NCBI RefSeq assembly: GCF_047338595.1
Contig: NZ_JBLFBO010000003.1
Coordinates: 62,001 to 126,000 of the forward strand
DNA: 64,000 nt
Direction: 5' to 3'
Source: Nitrospira_D sp019636945
GTDB taxonomy: Bacteria > Nitrospirota > Nitrospiria > Nitrospirales > Nitrospiraceae
A model generated the notes under the pieces. That model had not been told where the DNA came from and made no database searches. It saw nothing but the letters and a program-made list of their open reading frames with translations. Shown piece after piece: positions 1-8,302 of this stretch. The stretch's first letter is position 1. Every line of letters starts with the position of its first letter. The position numbers and the translations under genes are program-made.

Positions 1-245
1 CTGGATGATGAACAGCCATTTGTTCACTCCCTGACAGAGATTATCTATCTGTTCGTATGGGTTCCCTCGTTACAGGGTACTCGCGCATGCACGTGGGATT
101 ATCACGTATGCTGGCGTGGTCTTTTCGATCGTCACACAGGAGTTTGACGATCAACGGAGTGTTGGGAGGAAGGAATAAGAATGATCGAGAGAGGATGGAC
201 CATGCAAGGTCGCTTGGCGAAAGGCAACTCGGTCCTGCGTGCCCA
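1..245. other. Left edge, no gene recognised
   Basis: No protein family is recognisable in any frame here. The only visible structure is an 8-bp inverted repeat (GATCGTCA at 127-134, TGACGATC at 145-152) around a 10-base loop. It has no T-run on either side, so I do not call it a terminator. The stretch borders the MATE relic at 246-335 and may be more decayed sequence. Confidence 0.4.
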
Positions 246-335
246 TTATCTGACGACCTGAATTTGCCGCCATCGTTCCGACTGATACCACCAGAGGAGC
301 ATCCCCATCCGCACGGTCCGGCCCGCGATCACTCG
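246..335 (-). pseudogene. Relic of a MATE transporter C-terminus
   Basis: Read on the minus strand, this stretch encodes about 28 residues ending in MLLWWYQSERWRQIQVVR and a TAA stop at 246-248. They match almost residue for residue the end of the intact MATE protein at 10206-11531 (LLLWRYQSERWRQIQVIR, then stop). DNA similarity covers about 85 bp, including an identical 20-base core, and stops abruptly near 335, just before the marR promoter. No other MATE sequence is visible next to it. It is a gene fragment left by duplication, insertion or deletion. It lies in the same orientation as the intact copy, so the two form direct repeats about 10 kb apart. Confidence 0.8.
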
Positions 336-353
336 TACTATTCGAAATGTCCC

Positions 354-386
354 TTGACACAAGTCGCTGAATAGTGTACATACACT
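354..386 (+). promoter_or_regulatory. marR promoter overlapped by operator-like inverted repeat
   Basis: A TTGACA -35 box (354-359) is followed after exactly 17 bp by TACATA (377-382) as a -10 candidate. The inverted repeat AGTGT-acat-ACACT (373-386) covers the -10 box and ends 4 bp before the marR start codon. MarR proteins usually repress their own promoters through palindromes placed like this, so autoregulation is inferred. A close match (11 of 13 bases) occurs at 1032-1044 before the RND exporter gene, and a related palindrome lies at 881-896. Confidence 0.6.
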
Positions 387-389
387 CTT

Positions 390-842
390 ATGAAGTCGCA
401 ATGCTCAGAAGAATTTGGGGAATGTGTTGATTGCGCATGTTTCAACGTGCGAAAAGCCGCACGTGCAATCACGCGATTCTATGACTCTGTGCTTGAACCT
501 TCCGGGATACAGGGAACACAATTTTCCTTGTTAACAGTCGCGCACCTAGCAGGTGAGTTGCCAATCACAGAAACGGCAGATCGCCTTGGTGTAGACAGAA
601 CGACCTTAACCAGGAACTTGAGAGTACTAGAAACTCGTGGTTTCATTGCAGTCGGACCTGGTAAAGATGGGCGTACGAAGTCGATTCAGTTGACCACTGC
701 GGGGCGAGAGGCGCTGATGAAGGCGTTGCCCTATTGGAAGAAAGCACAGCAGACGGTCGTTCAGGATCTTGGACATGCTCGTTTCAAGATCCTGATGAAA
801 GAATTGTCTGCAATTCGATCGTTAAGCAAACAATCAATCTAA
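390..842 (+). CDS. MarR-family transcriptional regulator
   Basis: This 150-residue protein has the MarR winged-helix layout. An N-terminal dimerisation helix (RKAARAITRFYD) is followed by helices around TQFSLLTVA, the recognition region DRLGVDRTTLTRNLRVLE (about residues 64-81) and a wing around GKDGRTKSIQLT. A CACFNVRKAAR motif near residue 15 gives two close cysteines, which could make it redox- or electrophile-responsive (inference). It lies upstream of the RND exporter operon, whose leader shares its operator-like sequence, so it probably represses both. It is paralogous to the MarR protein at 5792-6262, with the same CxC-RKAAR start and TQFSLL helix. The ligand is unknown. Confidence 0.93.
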   Translation: MKSQCSEEFGECVDCACFNVRKAARAITRFYDSVLEPSGIQGTQFSLLTVAHLAGELPITETADRLGVDRTTLTRNLRVLETRGFIAVGPGKDGRTKSIQLTTAGREALMKALPYWKKAQQTVVQDLGHARFKILMKELSAIRSLSKQSI

Positions 843-1061
843 CAAATTCACGGTAGATGGGTGGTTCATAATGCCATGAATAGTGCAGCTACACTAATTG
901 AACTTATACTGACACTTGAGACGCGCATATCCTTAAAGCATCTCACGCATAGGTAAGGTTCATTTCCCAGATTACCGTGTCATGGAATTGAGGTTCGTGA
1001 GCAAGTAATGGCAACTATTTTTGAAAAACACGTGCATATACACTATAAGGGAGGGGAGGCA
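843..1061 (+). promoter_or_regulatory. Leader of the RND operon with two operator-like sites
   Basis: Two sequences related to the marR operator lie here. TAGTGCAGCTACACTA (881-896) is a near-perfect palindrome (14 of 16), and GTGCATATACACT (1032-1044) matches the marR operator at 11 of 13 bases. A TATACT (905-910) downstream of the first could be a -10 box, but its -35 region is poor. A second candidate, TTGAAA (1021-1026), 17 bp, TATAAG (1044-1049), overlaps the other site, but its start would fall inside the ribosome-binding site of the RND gene. Which promoter works cannot be decided by eye; the repeated palindromes are the firm observation. Confidence 0.45.
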
Positions 1062-3473
1062 ATGAATCAGACGATAGATCGTAGCAGAGCCGAGCAGTTT
1101 TTCTGGTGGGTCACTAGGCACGCCAAGGCGCTTGTTCTAGCGGGAGTCATAGTGATAGTGGGCCTGGCTGCATTTCTCCCGCAGCTGACCATGGATACGT
1201 CGGCTGATTCGTTCATTGCGAAGGATAACCCCGCCCGCGTCTATCGAGATCAAGTCAAACAGGTCTTTGGCTTATCAGATCCCTTTGTGATCGCAATCAT
1301 TAATCGCGGGGCCACCGGCGTCTTTAACCCCGAGACGTTGCAATTGGTGCAGTGGCTGACCGATCGGGTCAAAACCATTCCCAACGTTGACCCTGATCGG
1401 GTGATGAGCCTGGCCACGGAGAACAATATTGTCGGCACTGCTGACGGCATGCAGGTGAAGAAATTCTTCCAGCCGCCGCCTGCCACGCAGATTCAGGCCG
1501 ATACGATTCGTGCGGCGATCGCTGATTTCCCGCTCTACCAGGGCAGCCTGGTGGCACGTGATGAAACGGCGACCTTGGTCACGGCTGAAGTTCTTGACGA
1601 GATGAAGAACGAGGCGACGTATCAGGCATTCATGAGCCTGGTTCAAGTGGCCCCTCAGCTGCCAGGGGTCGAGCTCCATGTAGCTGGCGAAGGGGCGGTC
1701 TCCGGATATCTCTTTAATTACATTGACCACGATGCGAAGCGAATCAATCCTGTTGTGGCGATCGTCATCACGATTGTCCTCTTCATCGCCTTTCGGACGG
1801 TGCGCGGGATGCTGCTCCCGAATTTGGTCGTGCTCGGCACGGCGGCGGCTGCTTTCGGGACCATGGCAGCGGGCGGGGTCCCATTCTACGTGATTACCAA
1901 CGGTCTTCTTTCCATTTTAATTGGAATGGCGGTCGCGGAACCGATCCATCTCCTCACACACTATTATCAAGTGGGTCGCGCTCATCCGCATCTCACTCAT
2001 CAGGAAATGATTGTTCGCACCATGACGGACGTCTGGAAGCCCCTGACGATGACCATTCTCACCACCGTCGTCGGGTTCATTTCGCTTTACGCGTCCGGCG
2101 GAATGCCGCCGATGCAGTATTTTGGTCTCTTTGCGTCCATCGGAATTATGGGGGCTTGGGCCTATGGCTTAGTCTTTATTCCGGCTGCATTGATGCTGGT
2201 GCCATTCAAGCCTTCCCCTGCGATCAAAGGCGACCAGACGATTGATCGCTATGGTCAGCTCGTGACGGCATTGGGCAACTTTGCGATTCGCCGACCAAGG
2301 CTCATTCTCAGCGTGACACTCATCGTTGCCGTATTGGGGACGATCGGTGCGTTTCGGCTCGTCATCGAGGAGGCGACGATCGAAAACTTTCAACATGATG
2401 AACCCATTTATCGCGCAGACACAGTGATCAACCAGGTGATGGACGGAACCAATTACCTCGATATTGTGGTGGAGACCCCAACCGCTGAGGGCTTGTTCAA
2501 TCCGGATGCACTGCATCGCATCGAGGCTCTCCAGAGATTTGTCGAAACGTTGCCTGGCGTTGGTGGGACGACGTCGGTGGTTGACTATGTGAAGCAGATG
2601 AATCGGTCGATTAACGAAAACCGCAAGGAGGCGTATCGCATCCCCGATAACCGGGACCTTGTGGCGCAACTCTTCCTGCTCTACTCCGCCTCCTCCGATC
2701 CGACAGATTTCCAACAGGAAATTGACTACGACTATCGACGGGCCAACATTCGCGCCAGCATCAACACGTCCCATTACGTGAACAACCGGACAGTGATTGA
2801 GCAGGTTGAACGGTATCTCCTCGAACAATTCAATACCAATGAGATCGTGGGGCATGTGAGCGGGCGTGTGAACGTCAACCATCATTGGTTAGAGACCATT
2901 GCCTCCACACACTTCGTCAGCGAAGGTATCGCCTTAGTCATCAGCTGGCTCATGGCCTCCTGGCTGTTCCGTTCACTTGGTGCCGGACTTTTTACGCTGG
3001 TGCCGGTGTTTGCTTCGGTCCTTCTCGTGTACGGCATTATGGGGTTTGGTGGGATCTGGCTGGCTGTGGGGACCTCCATGTTTGCGGCCATTGCGACCGG
3101 GCTGGCGATCGATTTTGGCCAGCATACGACCCAGCGGATTCGTGAGCTCATGCGATCCGGTACGGGCACCTTTGAGGAACGGATGGCGCACTTTTTCCCG
3201 TCTACGGGGAGGGCGCTGTTTTTCAACTTCCTGGCTATGACGCTGGGTTTCGGCACTCTCATGATCAGTGCGGTGCCGCCACTGATCCGTTTCGGGGCGT
3301 TGGTAGCTCTGGCCATGGCCGTGAGCTTTCTCGCCAGTATCACGGTGATGCCGGCACTGGCGACGGTGTTTCGTCCACGCTTTCTTGGGTTTGAGACACC
3401 CGATCAGGAAGCAACTCAGGCCGTACAACTTAATCCGATCTTATCCGTGTCTACCATGAAGGAAGGAAGGTAA
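1062..3473 (+). CDS. RND-superfamily (MMPL-type) exporter
   Basis: This inner-membrane transporter of about 803 residues shows the duplicated RND/MMPL plan. There is one N-terminal membrane helix (LVLAGVIVIVGLAAF), a large periplasmic loop, then a bundle of five helices (from about residue 230), and the same pattern repeats from LILSVTLIVAVLG. It belongs with COG1033-type predicted exporters, not with the larger HAE1/AcrB pumps. Start: an ATG 54 bases upstream is in frame, but ATG 1062 sits behind GGGAGGGGAGG and is preferred. The next genes encode a LolA-like periplasmic protein and an outer-membrane barrel, so the three probably move a hydrophobic or lipid-like compound across the envelope. 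The substrate is not evident. Confidence 0.9.
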   Translation: MNQTIDRSRAEQFFWWVTRHAKALVLAGVIVIVGLAAFLPQLTMDTSADSFIAKDNPARVYRDQVKQVFGLSDPFVIAIINRGATGVFNPETLQLVQWLTDRVKTIPNVDPDRVMSLATENNIVGTADGMQVKKFFQPPPATQIQADTIRAAIADFPLYQGSLVARDETATLVTAEVLDEMKNEATYQAFMSLVQVAPQLPGVELHVAGEGAVSGYLFNYIDHDAKRINPVVAIVITIVLFIAFRTVRGMLLPNLVVLGTAAAAFGTMAAGGVPFYVITNGLLSILIGMAVAEPIHLLTHYYQVGRAHPHLTHQEMIVRTMTDVWKPLTMTILTTVVGFISLYASGGMPPMQYFGLFASIGIMGAWAYGLVFIPAALMLVPFKPSPAIKGDQTIDRYGQLVTALGNFAIRRPRLILSVTLIVAVLGTIGAFRLVIEEATIENFQHDEPIYRADTVINQVMDGTNYLDIVVETPTAEGLFNPDALHRIEALQRFVETLPGVGGTTSVVDYVKQMNRSINENRKEAYRIPDNRDLVAQLFLLYSASSDPTDFQQEIDYDYRRANIRASINTSHYVNNRTVIEQVERYLLEQFNTNEIVGHVSGRVNVNHHWLETIASTHFVSEGIALVISWLMASWLFRSLGAGLFTLVPVFASVLLVYGIMGFGGIWLAVGTSMFAAIATGLAIDFGQHTTQRIRELMRSGTGTFEERMAHFFPSTGRALFFNFLAMTLGFGTLMISAVPPLIRFGALVALAMAVSFLASITVMPALATVFRPRFLGFETPDQEATQAVQLNPILSVSTMKEGR

Positions 3474-3478
3474 TTGCT

Positions 3479-4291
3479 ATGCGATCACATATACAGAACC
3501 TGTTTATGGTGCTCTTTCTGTTGATTCCTTTGGCCGTATCCGACGTTGCAGCGGAATCTCTACTTGCCGGGGAAGAAATTGCTCAACGCATCAATGCGCG
3601 TAACGAAGGAGAGGTCGTCTCACGTTTCATTACGATGGCCATGACCGATCGTGGCGGCACCGAACGAGTCCGAGAAACAAAGAGCCTCCGAAAGTATTTT
3701 GGAAAAGAGAAACGCACGATCATCTTCTATTTGAGTCCCTCGAATATTAAAGATACGGCATTTTTGACCTACGATTACCCGGAGGCCGATCGAGATGATG
3801 ATCAATGGTTGTACTTGCCCGCCGCCAGAAAAGTTCGCCGTATTTCCGCCTCTGACCGCGGGGACTACTTCCTTGGCACGGACTTTACGTATGAAGACAT
3901 TCGCAAGGAAACCAAGGTTGGGATCGAGGATTACTCGTGGAAAACGCTCGGCGAGGAGACCATTGATGGGCATCGGTGCTTTCTCGTGGAAGAGATTCCC
4001 GTGAATGAAAAAACAGCGCAGGAATTGGGCTACAGCAAGGTGCAGTCCTGGATTGATGCCGAGATCTGGATGGTCCGTCAAGCCAAGTACTGGGATGTGG
4101 CGGGTAATCCGTTGAAGACTCTCCAGATCAGGGAGATCAAATTGATCCAGGACATCTGGACCGCCCATCAACTATCCCTTGAAAACCACAAGACCGGCCA
4201 CAAGACGGTGTTTACCTTCAAAGATGTGACCTATGGGCAAAGTGTCAAGGATGAAATGTTCACAGAAGATGCCTTGCGACGCGGCTATTAA
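3479..4291 (+). CDS. LolA-like outer-membrane lipoprotein-sorting family protein
   Basis: This 270-residue exported protein has a signal peptide (about residues 1-25, ending SDVAA). The mature part matches the LolA-like family that accompanies RND exporters: FYLSPSNIKDTAFLTYDY, then DDQWLYLPAARKVRRIS and a GDYFLGTDFTYEDI motif, all typical of the open barrel that holds hydrophobic ligands. The gene starts 5 bases after the exporter stop, with GGAAGG upstream. By family it should ferry a hydrophobic cargo between the RND pump and the barrel encoded next. It is not the housekeeping LolA chaperone. The cargo is unknown. Confidence 0.85.
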   Translation: MRSHIQNLFMVLFLLIPLAVSDVAAESLLAGEEIAQRINARNEGEVVSRFITMAMTDRGGTERVRETKSLRKYFGKEKRTIIFYLSPSNIKDTAFLTYDYPEADRDDDQWLYLPAARKVRRISASDRGDYFLGTDFTYEDIRKETKVGIEDYSWKTLGEETIDGHRCFLVEEIPVNEKTAQELGYSKVQSWIDAEIWMVRQAKYWDVAGNPLKTLQIREIKLIQDIWTAHQLSLENHKTGHKTVFTFKDVTYGQSVKDEMFTEDALRRGY

Positions 4292-4297
4292 GGACCC

Positions 4298-5662
4298 ATG
4301 CCAAATTCATTTACGACGGTTGGAATCCTGGCGCTGGCGGTGTGGCTCATCGCCGCCAGCGCCCTTGCCGAGAGTACGCCAGACGAGACGAAATCGAGTC
4401 AGTTGAATAATCATCGGTTTAGCGCGGTGCTTGAATCGGAAGCGGCATATGGGATGGCACGAGATCGTGCCAGTAAGATGGAGATGGTGCTTGATCCGCA
4501 GTGGGAATATCGATGGAGTGAAGATACGCGTATCACCGGGATCGCTCGGCTGTATACGGAAGGGTTCGACCACCTCGAACCTGGTCGACTGAGCCAAGGG
4601 GAGGTTGCGCCGAATTCCCGACGTCTCCAACTCGGTGACCGAACCGACATGGAACTGCGCGAGTTCTACCTGCGGACGCAACTCTGGGGGATGCATCTTA
4701 CGCTGGGCAAACAGCAGGTTGTTTGGGGGAAGGCCGATGGTCTGAAACTGCTCGACGTCGTCAATCCACAAAACTTCAGGGAGTTCATTCTGGATAACTT
4801 CGACGATTCTCGTATTCCGCTGTGGACATTTAATGCCGAATTCCCGGTTGGGGGCGGCAATCTGCAATTGCTTTGGATCCCGGATCGCACCTATCATCGG
4901 CTGCCTCAAGCAGGTGGCACGTTTGCCTTTCACTCCCCGCTGGTCGTTCCCCAAGCGCCTCCTGGTGTTGCGGTGAACCTTCAGCCGCTTGAACGTCCTA
5001 ACAATATCGTGATGGATTCCGACATCGGCATGCGGTTTTCAAAGTTTTGGCATGGCTGGGACCTCACGGTGAACTATCTCTACCACTATGCGGATTTCCC
5101 TGTGTTCTTTCAGTCGGTGCTTCTGGCCCCGAGCGGCACCACGGTTACGGTGAACCCTCGTTATGAGCGCAACCATCTCATCGGGGGATCGGTGAGTAAC
5201 GCTTTCGGCAATCTGACCATGCGCGGGGAAGCAATTTACAATACCGATCAATTCGTGTTGACCAGGAATCGAGGGGACGATGATGGTGTGATCAAGAGCG
5301 GGGAAATAGCCTATGTCCTGGGGCTGGATTGGTCCGGCATTCGGGATACATTGGTGAGTCTCCAGCTGTTTCAAAGTTGGTTATTCCATTCCGCCGACGG
5401 CATGGTACGCGACACACTAGACACCACGAGTACCGTACTACTGAGGCGACATTTCTTGAATGAAACATTAGAAACTGAAGTGCTCTGGTTGCAGAGCGTC
5501 AATCAAGGCGATGGACTCGTCCGACCAAAAATCAGTTATGAGTTGCGGGATAACTTAAAAATATGGACAGGATTTGACCTGTTCTATGGCGATCGCAATG
5601 GGTTGTTTGGACAATTTGATCGGAACGATAGGCTCGTAATCGGAATGGAGATGGGGCTCTAA
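4298..5662 (+). CDS. Outer-membrane beta-barrel protein, DUF1302-like
   Basis: This 454-residue protein starts 6 bases after the LolA-like gene. It has a signal peptide (about residues 1-24, ending ASALA). The mature protein alternates short amphipathic strands (LRLGKQQVVWGKADG-like and FHSPLVV segments, aromatic-ended strands such as YEWRWSED and IWTGFDLFYGDRNG) and ends in strands typical of outer-membrane barrels. The GKQQVVWGKADGL stretch is characteristic of DUF1302-type porin-like proteins that pair with RND and LolA-like partners. Role: outer-membrane exit or docking site for the exported compound (inference). I place the family by motif and context, not by alignment. Confidence 0.72.
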   Translation: MPNSFTTVGILALAVWLIAASALAESTPDETKSSQLNNHRFSAVLESEAAYGMARDRASKMEMVLDPQWEYRWSEDTRITGIARLYTEGFDHLEPGRLSQGEVAPNSRRLQLGDRTDMELREFYLRTQLWGMHLTLGKQQVVWGKADGLKLLDVVNPQNFREFILDNFDDSRIPLWTFNAEFPVGGGNLQLLWIPDRTYHRLPQAGGTFAFHSPLVVPQAPPGVAVNLQPLERPNNIVMDSDIGMRFSKFWHGWDLTVNYLYHYADFPVFFQSVLLAPSGTTVTVNPRYERNHLIGGSVSNAFGNLTMRGEAIYNTDQFVLTRNRGDDDGVIKSGEIAYVLGLDWSGIRDTLVSLQLFQSWLFHSADGMVRDTLDTTSTVLLRRHFLNETLETEVLWLQSVNQGDGLVRPKISYELRDNLKIWTGFDLFYGDRNGLFGQFDRNDRLVIGMEMGL

Positions 5663-5791
5663 GTGGGGTTTGATGAATTCGATGCCGGGAGTAATTGGGG
5701 GAAAATACGGAAAAGAACAGTCACCGCAATCTCCTTGATCTCATATACGGAGCTCGTTGTATTGTTCGATGGAGGCATGCCCATAATTTCG

Positions 5792-6262
5792 CTAACTGGC
5801 GTCTAGCTTCGTGAGGTCACCCATTGCGTTACGGAGCGCAACGGCAACTTCCTTCCCAACGGCTCCCTCATATGCCTGCTGCGCTTTCAGCCAGTGCTTT
5901 TTTGCCTCAGCCAACTTGTTGGCACCTCTTCCAGTGAGAATCACCCGACGTGTTCGTCCGTCCTCTGCATCAGGCTGTAATCCAACCAATCCTCTCCGCA
6001 AAAGTGGCCTGAGGTTATGTCCGAGGGTTGATCGATCCATGACCAAGTGCTCTGACAACTCGTTCATGGTTGGAGGTGTAGATTGGAGGCGGGAAAGTTG
6101 GGCGAGTAATGAAAACTGTGTGGTTTTCAGTCCGCTTGCTTTGAGGTGCGTGTCATAGAAATTGGACACACGCCGAGCAGCTTTCCTCAATACGGCGCAG
6201 TAGCATGGGGATTGCGGAAAGCTGGAATGTGTTTCGCTGTTGTTCTGGATCGGAGATTCCAA
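5792..6262 (-). CDS. MarR-family transcriptional regulator (paralog of 390-842)
   Basis: This 156-residue winged-helix repressor shares the family core with the regulator at 390: CYCAVLRKAARRVSNFYD, TQFSLLAQL, the recognition region LVMDRSTLGHNLRPL and the wing DAEDGRTRRVIL. The start is TTG at 6262; an in-frame TGA lies just upstream and the next methionine is inside the DNA-binding domain, so a rare start codon is required. It is transcribed divergently from the tautomerase/alcohol dehydrogenase genes, and tandem palindromes sit in the shared promoter region. It therefore probably controls itself and that operon. The two close cysteines near residues 20-22 suggest thiol-based sensing of reactive carbonyls or quinones (inference). 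Confidence 0.9.
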   Translation of the reverse strand: MESPIQNNSETHSSFPQSPCYCAVLRKAARRVSNFYDTHLKASGLKTTQFSLLAQLSRLQSTPPTMNELSEHLVMDRSTLGHNLRPLLRRGLVGLQPDAEDGRTRRVILTGRGANKLAEAKKHWLKAQQAYEGAVGKEVAVALRNAMGDLTKLDAS

Positions 6263-6292
6263 GTTTCACCAGTCTCGTTTTGTAGTGCCAGT

Positions 6293-6321
6293 ATTATATA
6301 AACTCATTGGCCATTTGCAAA
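6293..6321 (-). promoter_or_regulatory. Promoter of the second marR gene
   Basis: On the minus strand, TTTGCA (6316-6321) is followed after exactly 17 bp by a consensus TATAAT (6293-6298). This puts the transcript start about 23 bases before the TTG start codon at 6262. It is back to back with the promoter at 6326-6354. Confidence 0.6.
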
Positions 6322-6325
6322 GGGG

Positions 6326-6387
6326 TTGACAAGTGGTGTGATGTGAAGTATATATGGGCATATGCCCGTATATAGGGGTATGTGCCC
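6326..6387 (+). promoter_or_regulatory. Promoter with tandem MarR operator-like palindromes
   Basis: A consensus TTGACA (6326-6331), 17 bp, TATATA (6349-6354) promoter points toward the tautomerase gene. Directly downstream is a perfect 12-bp palindrome GGGCATATGCCC (6356-6367), extended on both sides by TATA-rich arms (6351-6372). A second copy with two changes, GGGTATGTGCCC, lies at 6376-6387. The centres are 20 bp apart, about two helical turns, so two repressor dimers could bind one face of the DNA and block elongation. The adjacent MarR protein is the obvious candidate. Confidence 0.7.
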
Positions 6388-6587
6388 TCAAGAAGGTGGC
6401 GAATCGAAGAGGTACGGCTGAGCTATTGGCCACGGATAGGTCGGGAGCGGGGTTTCCTAAAGAAAGGAGGATTGCGATTGGACAAGAGGTGTTAGGACTC
6501 TTGGGGAGAGACTCCGTTGCGGAGTTACATAGTTCTCAATTTCTATTAACGGTAAACGTCACTAATTGAAGTAAGGAGGAATTCACC
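6368..6587 (+). other. Untranslated leader of the tautomerase operon
   Basis: About 200 bases lie between the promoter and the tautomerase start. A short reading frame from within the operator shows no family resemblance. A GGAGG at about 6465 is followed only by a 5-codon frame. No hairpin is convincing. Confidence 0.4.
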
Positions 6588-7070
6588 ATGCCATTATGGA
6601 AAGTCTATCACCCAGTTGGTGCTTTCACTGCGGAGGACAAGAAGGCTTTGGCCAAGCGAGTGACGGAAGTGTATGCCCAAGTTCCCATTCCGAAGTTCTA
6701 TGTGGTGTTTATTTATGAGGAGATACCCAAGGGGTCCTGCTTCGTTGGTGGCGAACCAAATGACAAATTTATTCGATTCAGAATCGACCAGATAGCCAGA
6801 ACCCTGCCCGGCCAAGTCCTCAGAGAATGGTGGATTAGAACGCTCGATCAAGTTATTGCACCTTATGTAAAGGATAAGGGATACGACTGGGAGATTTCTG
6901 TGGACGAGACGCCTGTCGATTTATGGTCTCTTCAAGGGGAACTTGCCCCTCCGTTTGAGTCTGTAGCTGAAAAACGGTGGGTGAAGGAAAACAAGGCAAG
7001 TTCGTACACACAAGCTGAAAAGCTGCCGGTCAATCTGGTCTTCGCCCCTGGGATTGCGGATCGTTCGTGA
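6588..7070 (+). CDS. Tautomerase-superfamily protein (cis-CaaD-like)
   Basis: This 160-residue protein begins Met-Pro, as required for the N-terminal catalytic proline exposed after methionine removal in this superfamily. It has the fused double beta-alpha-beta layout of the cis-3-chloroacrylic acid dehalogenase-like group, with PLWKVYHPVGAF, then PIPKFYVVFIYEEIPKGSCFVGG and a C-terminal tail. AAGGAGG lies 8 bases upstream. The likely substrates are small alpha,beta-unsaturated or keto acids; the actual reaction cannot be read from sequence. Together with the downstream zinc alcohol dehydrogenase and the MarR repressor, it forms a plausible electrophile/carbonyl detoxification unit. Confidence 0.82.
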   Translation: MPLWKVYHPVGAFTAEDKKALAKRVTEVYAQVPIPKFYVVFIYEEIPKGSCFVGGEPNDKFIRFRIDQIARTLPGQVLREWWIRTLDQVIAPYVKDKGYDWEISVDETPVDLWSLQGELAPPFESVAEKRWVKENKASSYTQAEKLPVNLVFAPGIADRS

Positions 7071-7258
7071 ATGGCAGGGGGCCATCAATCGTGGGCTGAT
7101 AGGATGTGTTGGTGCTCCGTTCCTTGGAATAGGCCTGTGCAAGTGATGATCCGTCCACGATGTGAGGAGCACTGCTCACCGGTTTCACATGGTGGCAGTG
7201 CTCCCTTGATCGGTTTTCAGAAGGCTGGGCGCATCTTGTCGTGAAAGGAGATTCTCTT

Positions 7259-8302
7259 ATGCTCTCAACCAAAGGATATGCAGCGCTGACCGCTGGAGCG
7301 GCGTTGCGACCATTTTCATTCGATCGGCATGATGTTGGTTCAAAAGATGTCCTCATCACAATATCTCACTGTGGGATTTGCCATACCGATATTCATTTAA
7401 CCCGCAACGAATGGGGCATCTCAACGTTTCCAATGGTGCCGGGCCATGAGATTGTGGGAACGGTTGCTCAGGTTGGAACAGACGCACGAAAATTCAAAGT
7501 CGGTGATAGAGTCGGTATTGGTTGTTTCGTGGACTCCTGTCGAACCTGTAAGGCCTGTCGTCAAGGGGAGGAGCAATATTGCGAAGCTGGCATGCGGATG
7601 ACCTATGGTAGCCGTGACGAAGCCGGGCGGATTACTCAAGGTGGGTACTCGACGCAGATCGTGGTCGATGAGAGTTATGTGTTGAAGATCCCCCGCGCAC
7701 TCTCGTCGGCTGGGGCGGCTCCACTGCTCTGTGCGGGTATCACAACCTACTCGCCCCTCCATCACTGGGAAATCGGGAAGGATCATAAGCTCGGCGTTGT
7801 GGGACTAGGTGGTCTCGGCCACATGGCGGTGAAAATCGCCAAGGCCTTGGGGGCAGAAGTGACCGTGTTAAGTACTTCGGAGCAAAAGCGGAACGATGCC
7901 TTCAAACTCGGGGCGACACACTTTGCTCTCACATCCAATCCGCAGACCTTCACGAAGCTCCAACGGCATTTCCACTATATTCTCAACACGGTGTCTGCGC
8001 CGATTGATTATAATGCGTACCTGAATCTCCTCCAAACCGACGGGACCATGATACTCGTGGGAGTTCCGGATCGCCCTACTCCTCTTGCCGCACTTCCTCT
8101 CATTTTCAACCGACGAAGGATCGCAGGCTCTATAATTGGTGGGATTCGTGAGACCCAGGAGATGCTGAACTTCTGTGCGGAACATCGCATTGAATCCGAC
8201 GTCGAAACAATCTCAATTGAACAGGTCAACGAAGCCTATGAACGAATCCTTAGAGCGGATGTGCGGTTTCGGTTCGTGATTGATATCGCCTCGCTGCGAT
8301 GA
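7259..8302 (+). CDS. Zinc-dependent alcohol/aldehyde dehydrogenase, YahK/CAD type
   Basis: This 347-residue medium-chain dehydrogenase interconverts alcohols and aldehydes with NAD(P)H. Catalytic zinc ligands are C41 (GICHTD), H63 (PGHE) and C158 (LLCAGITTY). Structural zinc ligands are C94, C97, C100 and C108. The dinucleotide-binding motif is GLGGLGHMAVK near residue 183. Length and the LLCAGITTYSPL signature match the cinnamyl-alcohol-dehydrogenase group, such as E. coli YahK. A GTG 18 bases upstream is in frame, but ATG 7259 sits 9 bases after AAAGGAG and is preferred. A role in clearing toxic aldehydes under MarR control is inferred. Confidence 0.92.
   Translation: MLSTKGYAALTAGAALRPFSFDRHDVGSKDVLITISHCGICHTDIHLTRNEWGISTFPMVPGHEIVGTVAQVGTDARKFKVGDRVGIGCFVDSCRTCKACRQGEEQYCEAGMRMTYGSRDEAGRITQGGYSTQIVVDESYVLKIPRALSSAGAAPLLCAGITTYSPLHHWEIGKDHKLGVVGLGGLGHMAVKIAKALGAEVTVLSTSEQKRNDAFKLGATHFALTSNPQTFTKLQRHFHYILNTVSAPIDYNAYLNLLQTDGTMILVGVPDRPTPLAALPLIFNRRRIAGSIIGGIRETQEMLNFCAEHRIESDVETISIEQVNEAYERILRADVRFRFVIDIASLR

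Noticed and set aside
57..374. 105-codon plus-strand reading frame
   Set aside because: It is antisense to the MATE relic, its proline-rich stretch comes from that sequence, and it overlaps the marR promoter.
6354..6569. 71-codon reading frame before the tautomerase
   Set aside because: Its start lies in the -10 box and operator palindromes, it has no ribosome-binding site and matches no family.
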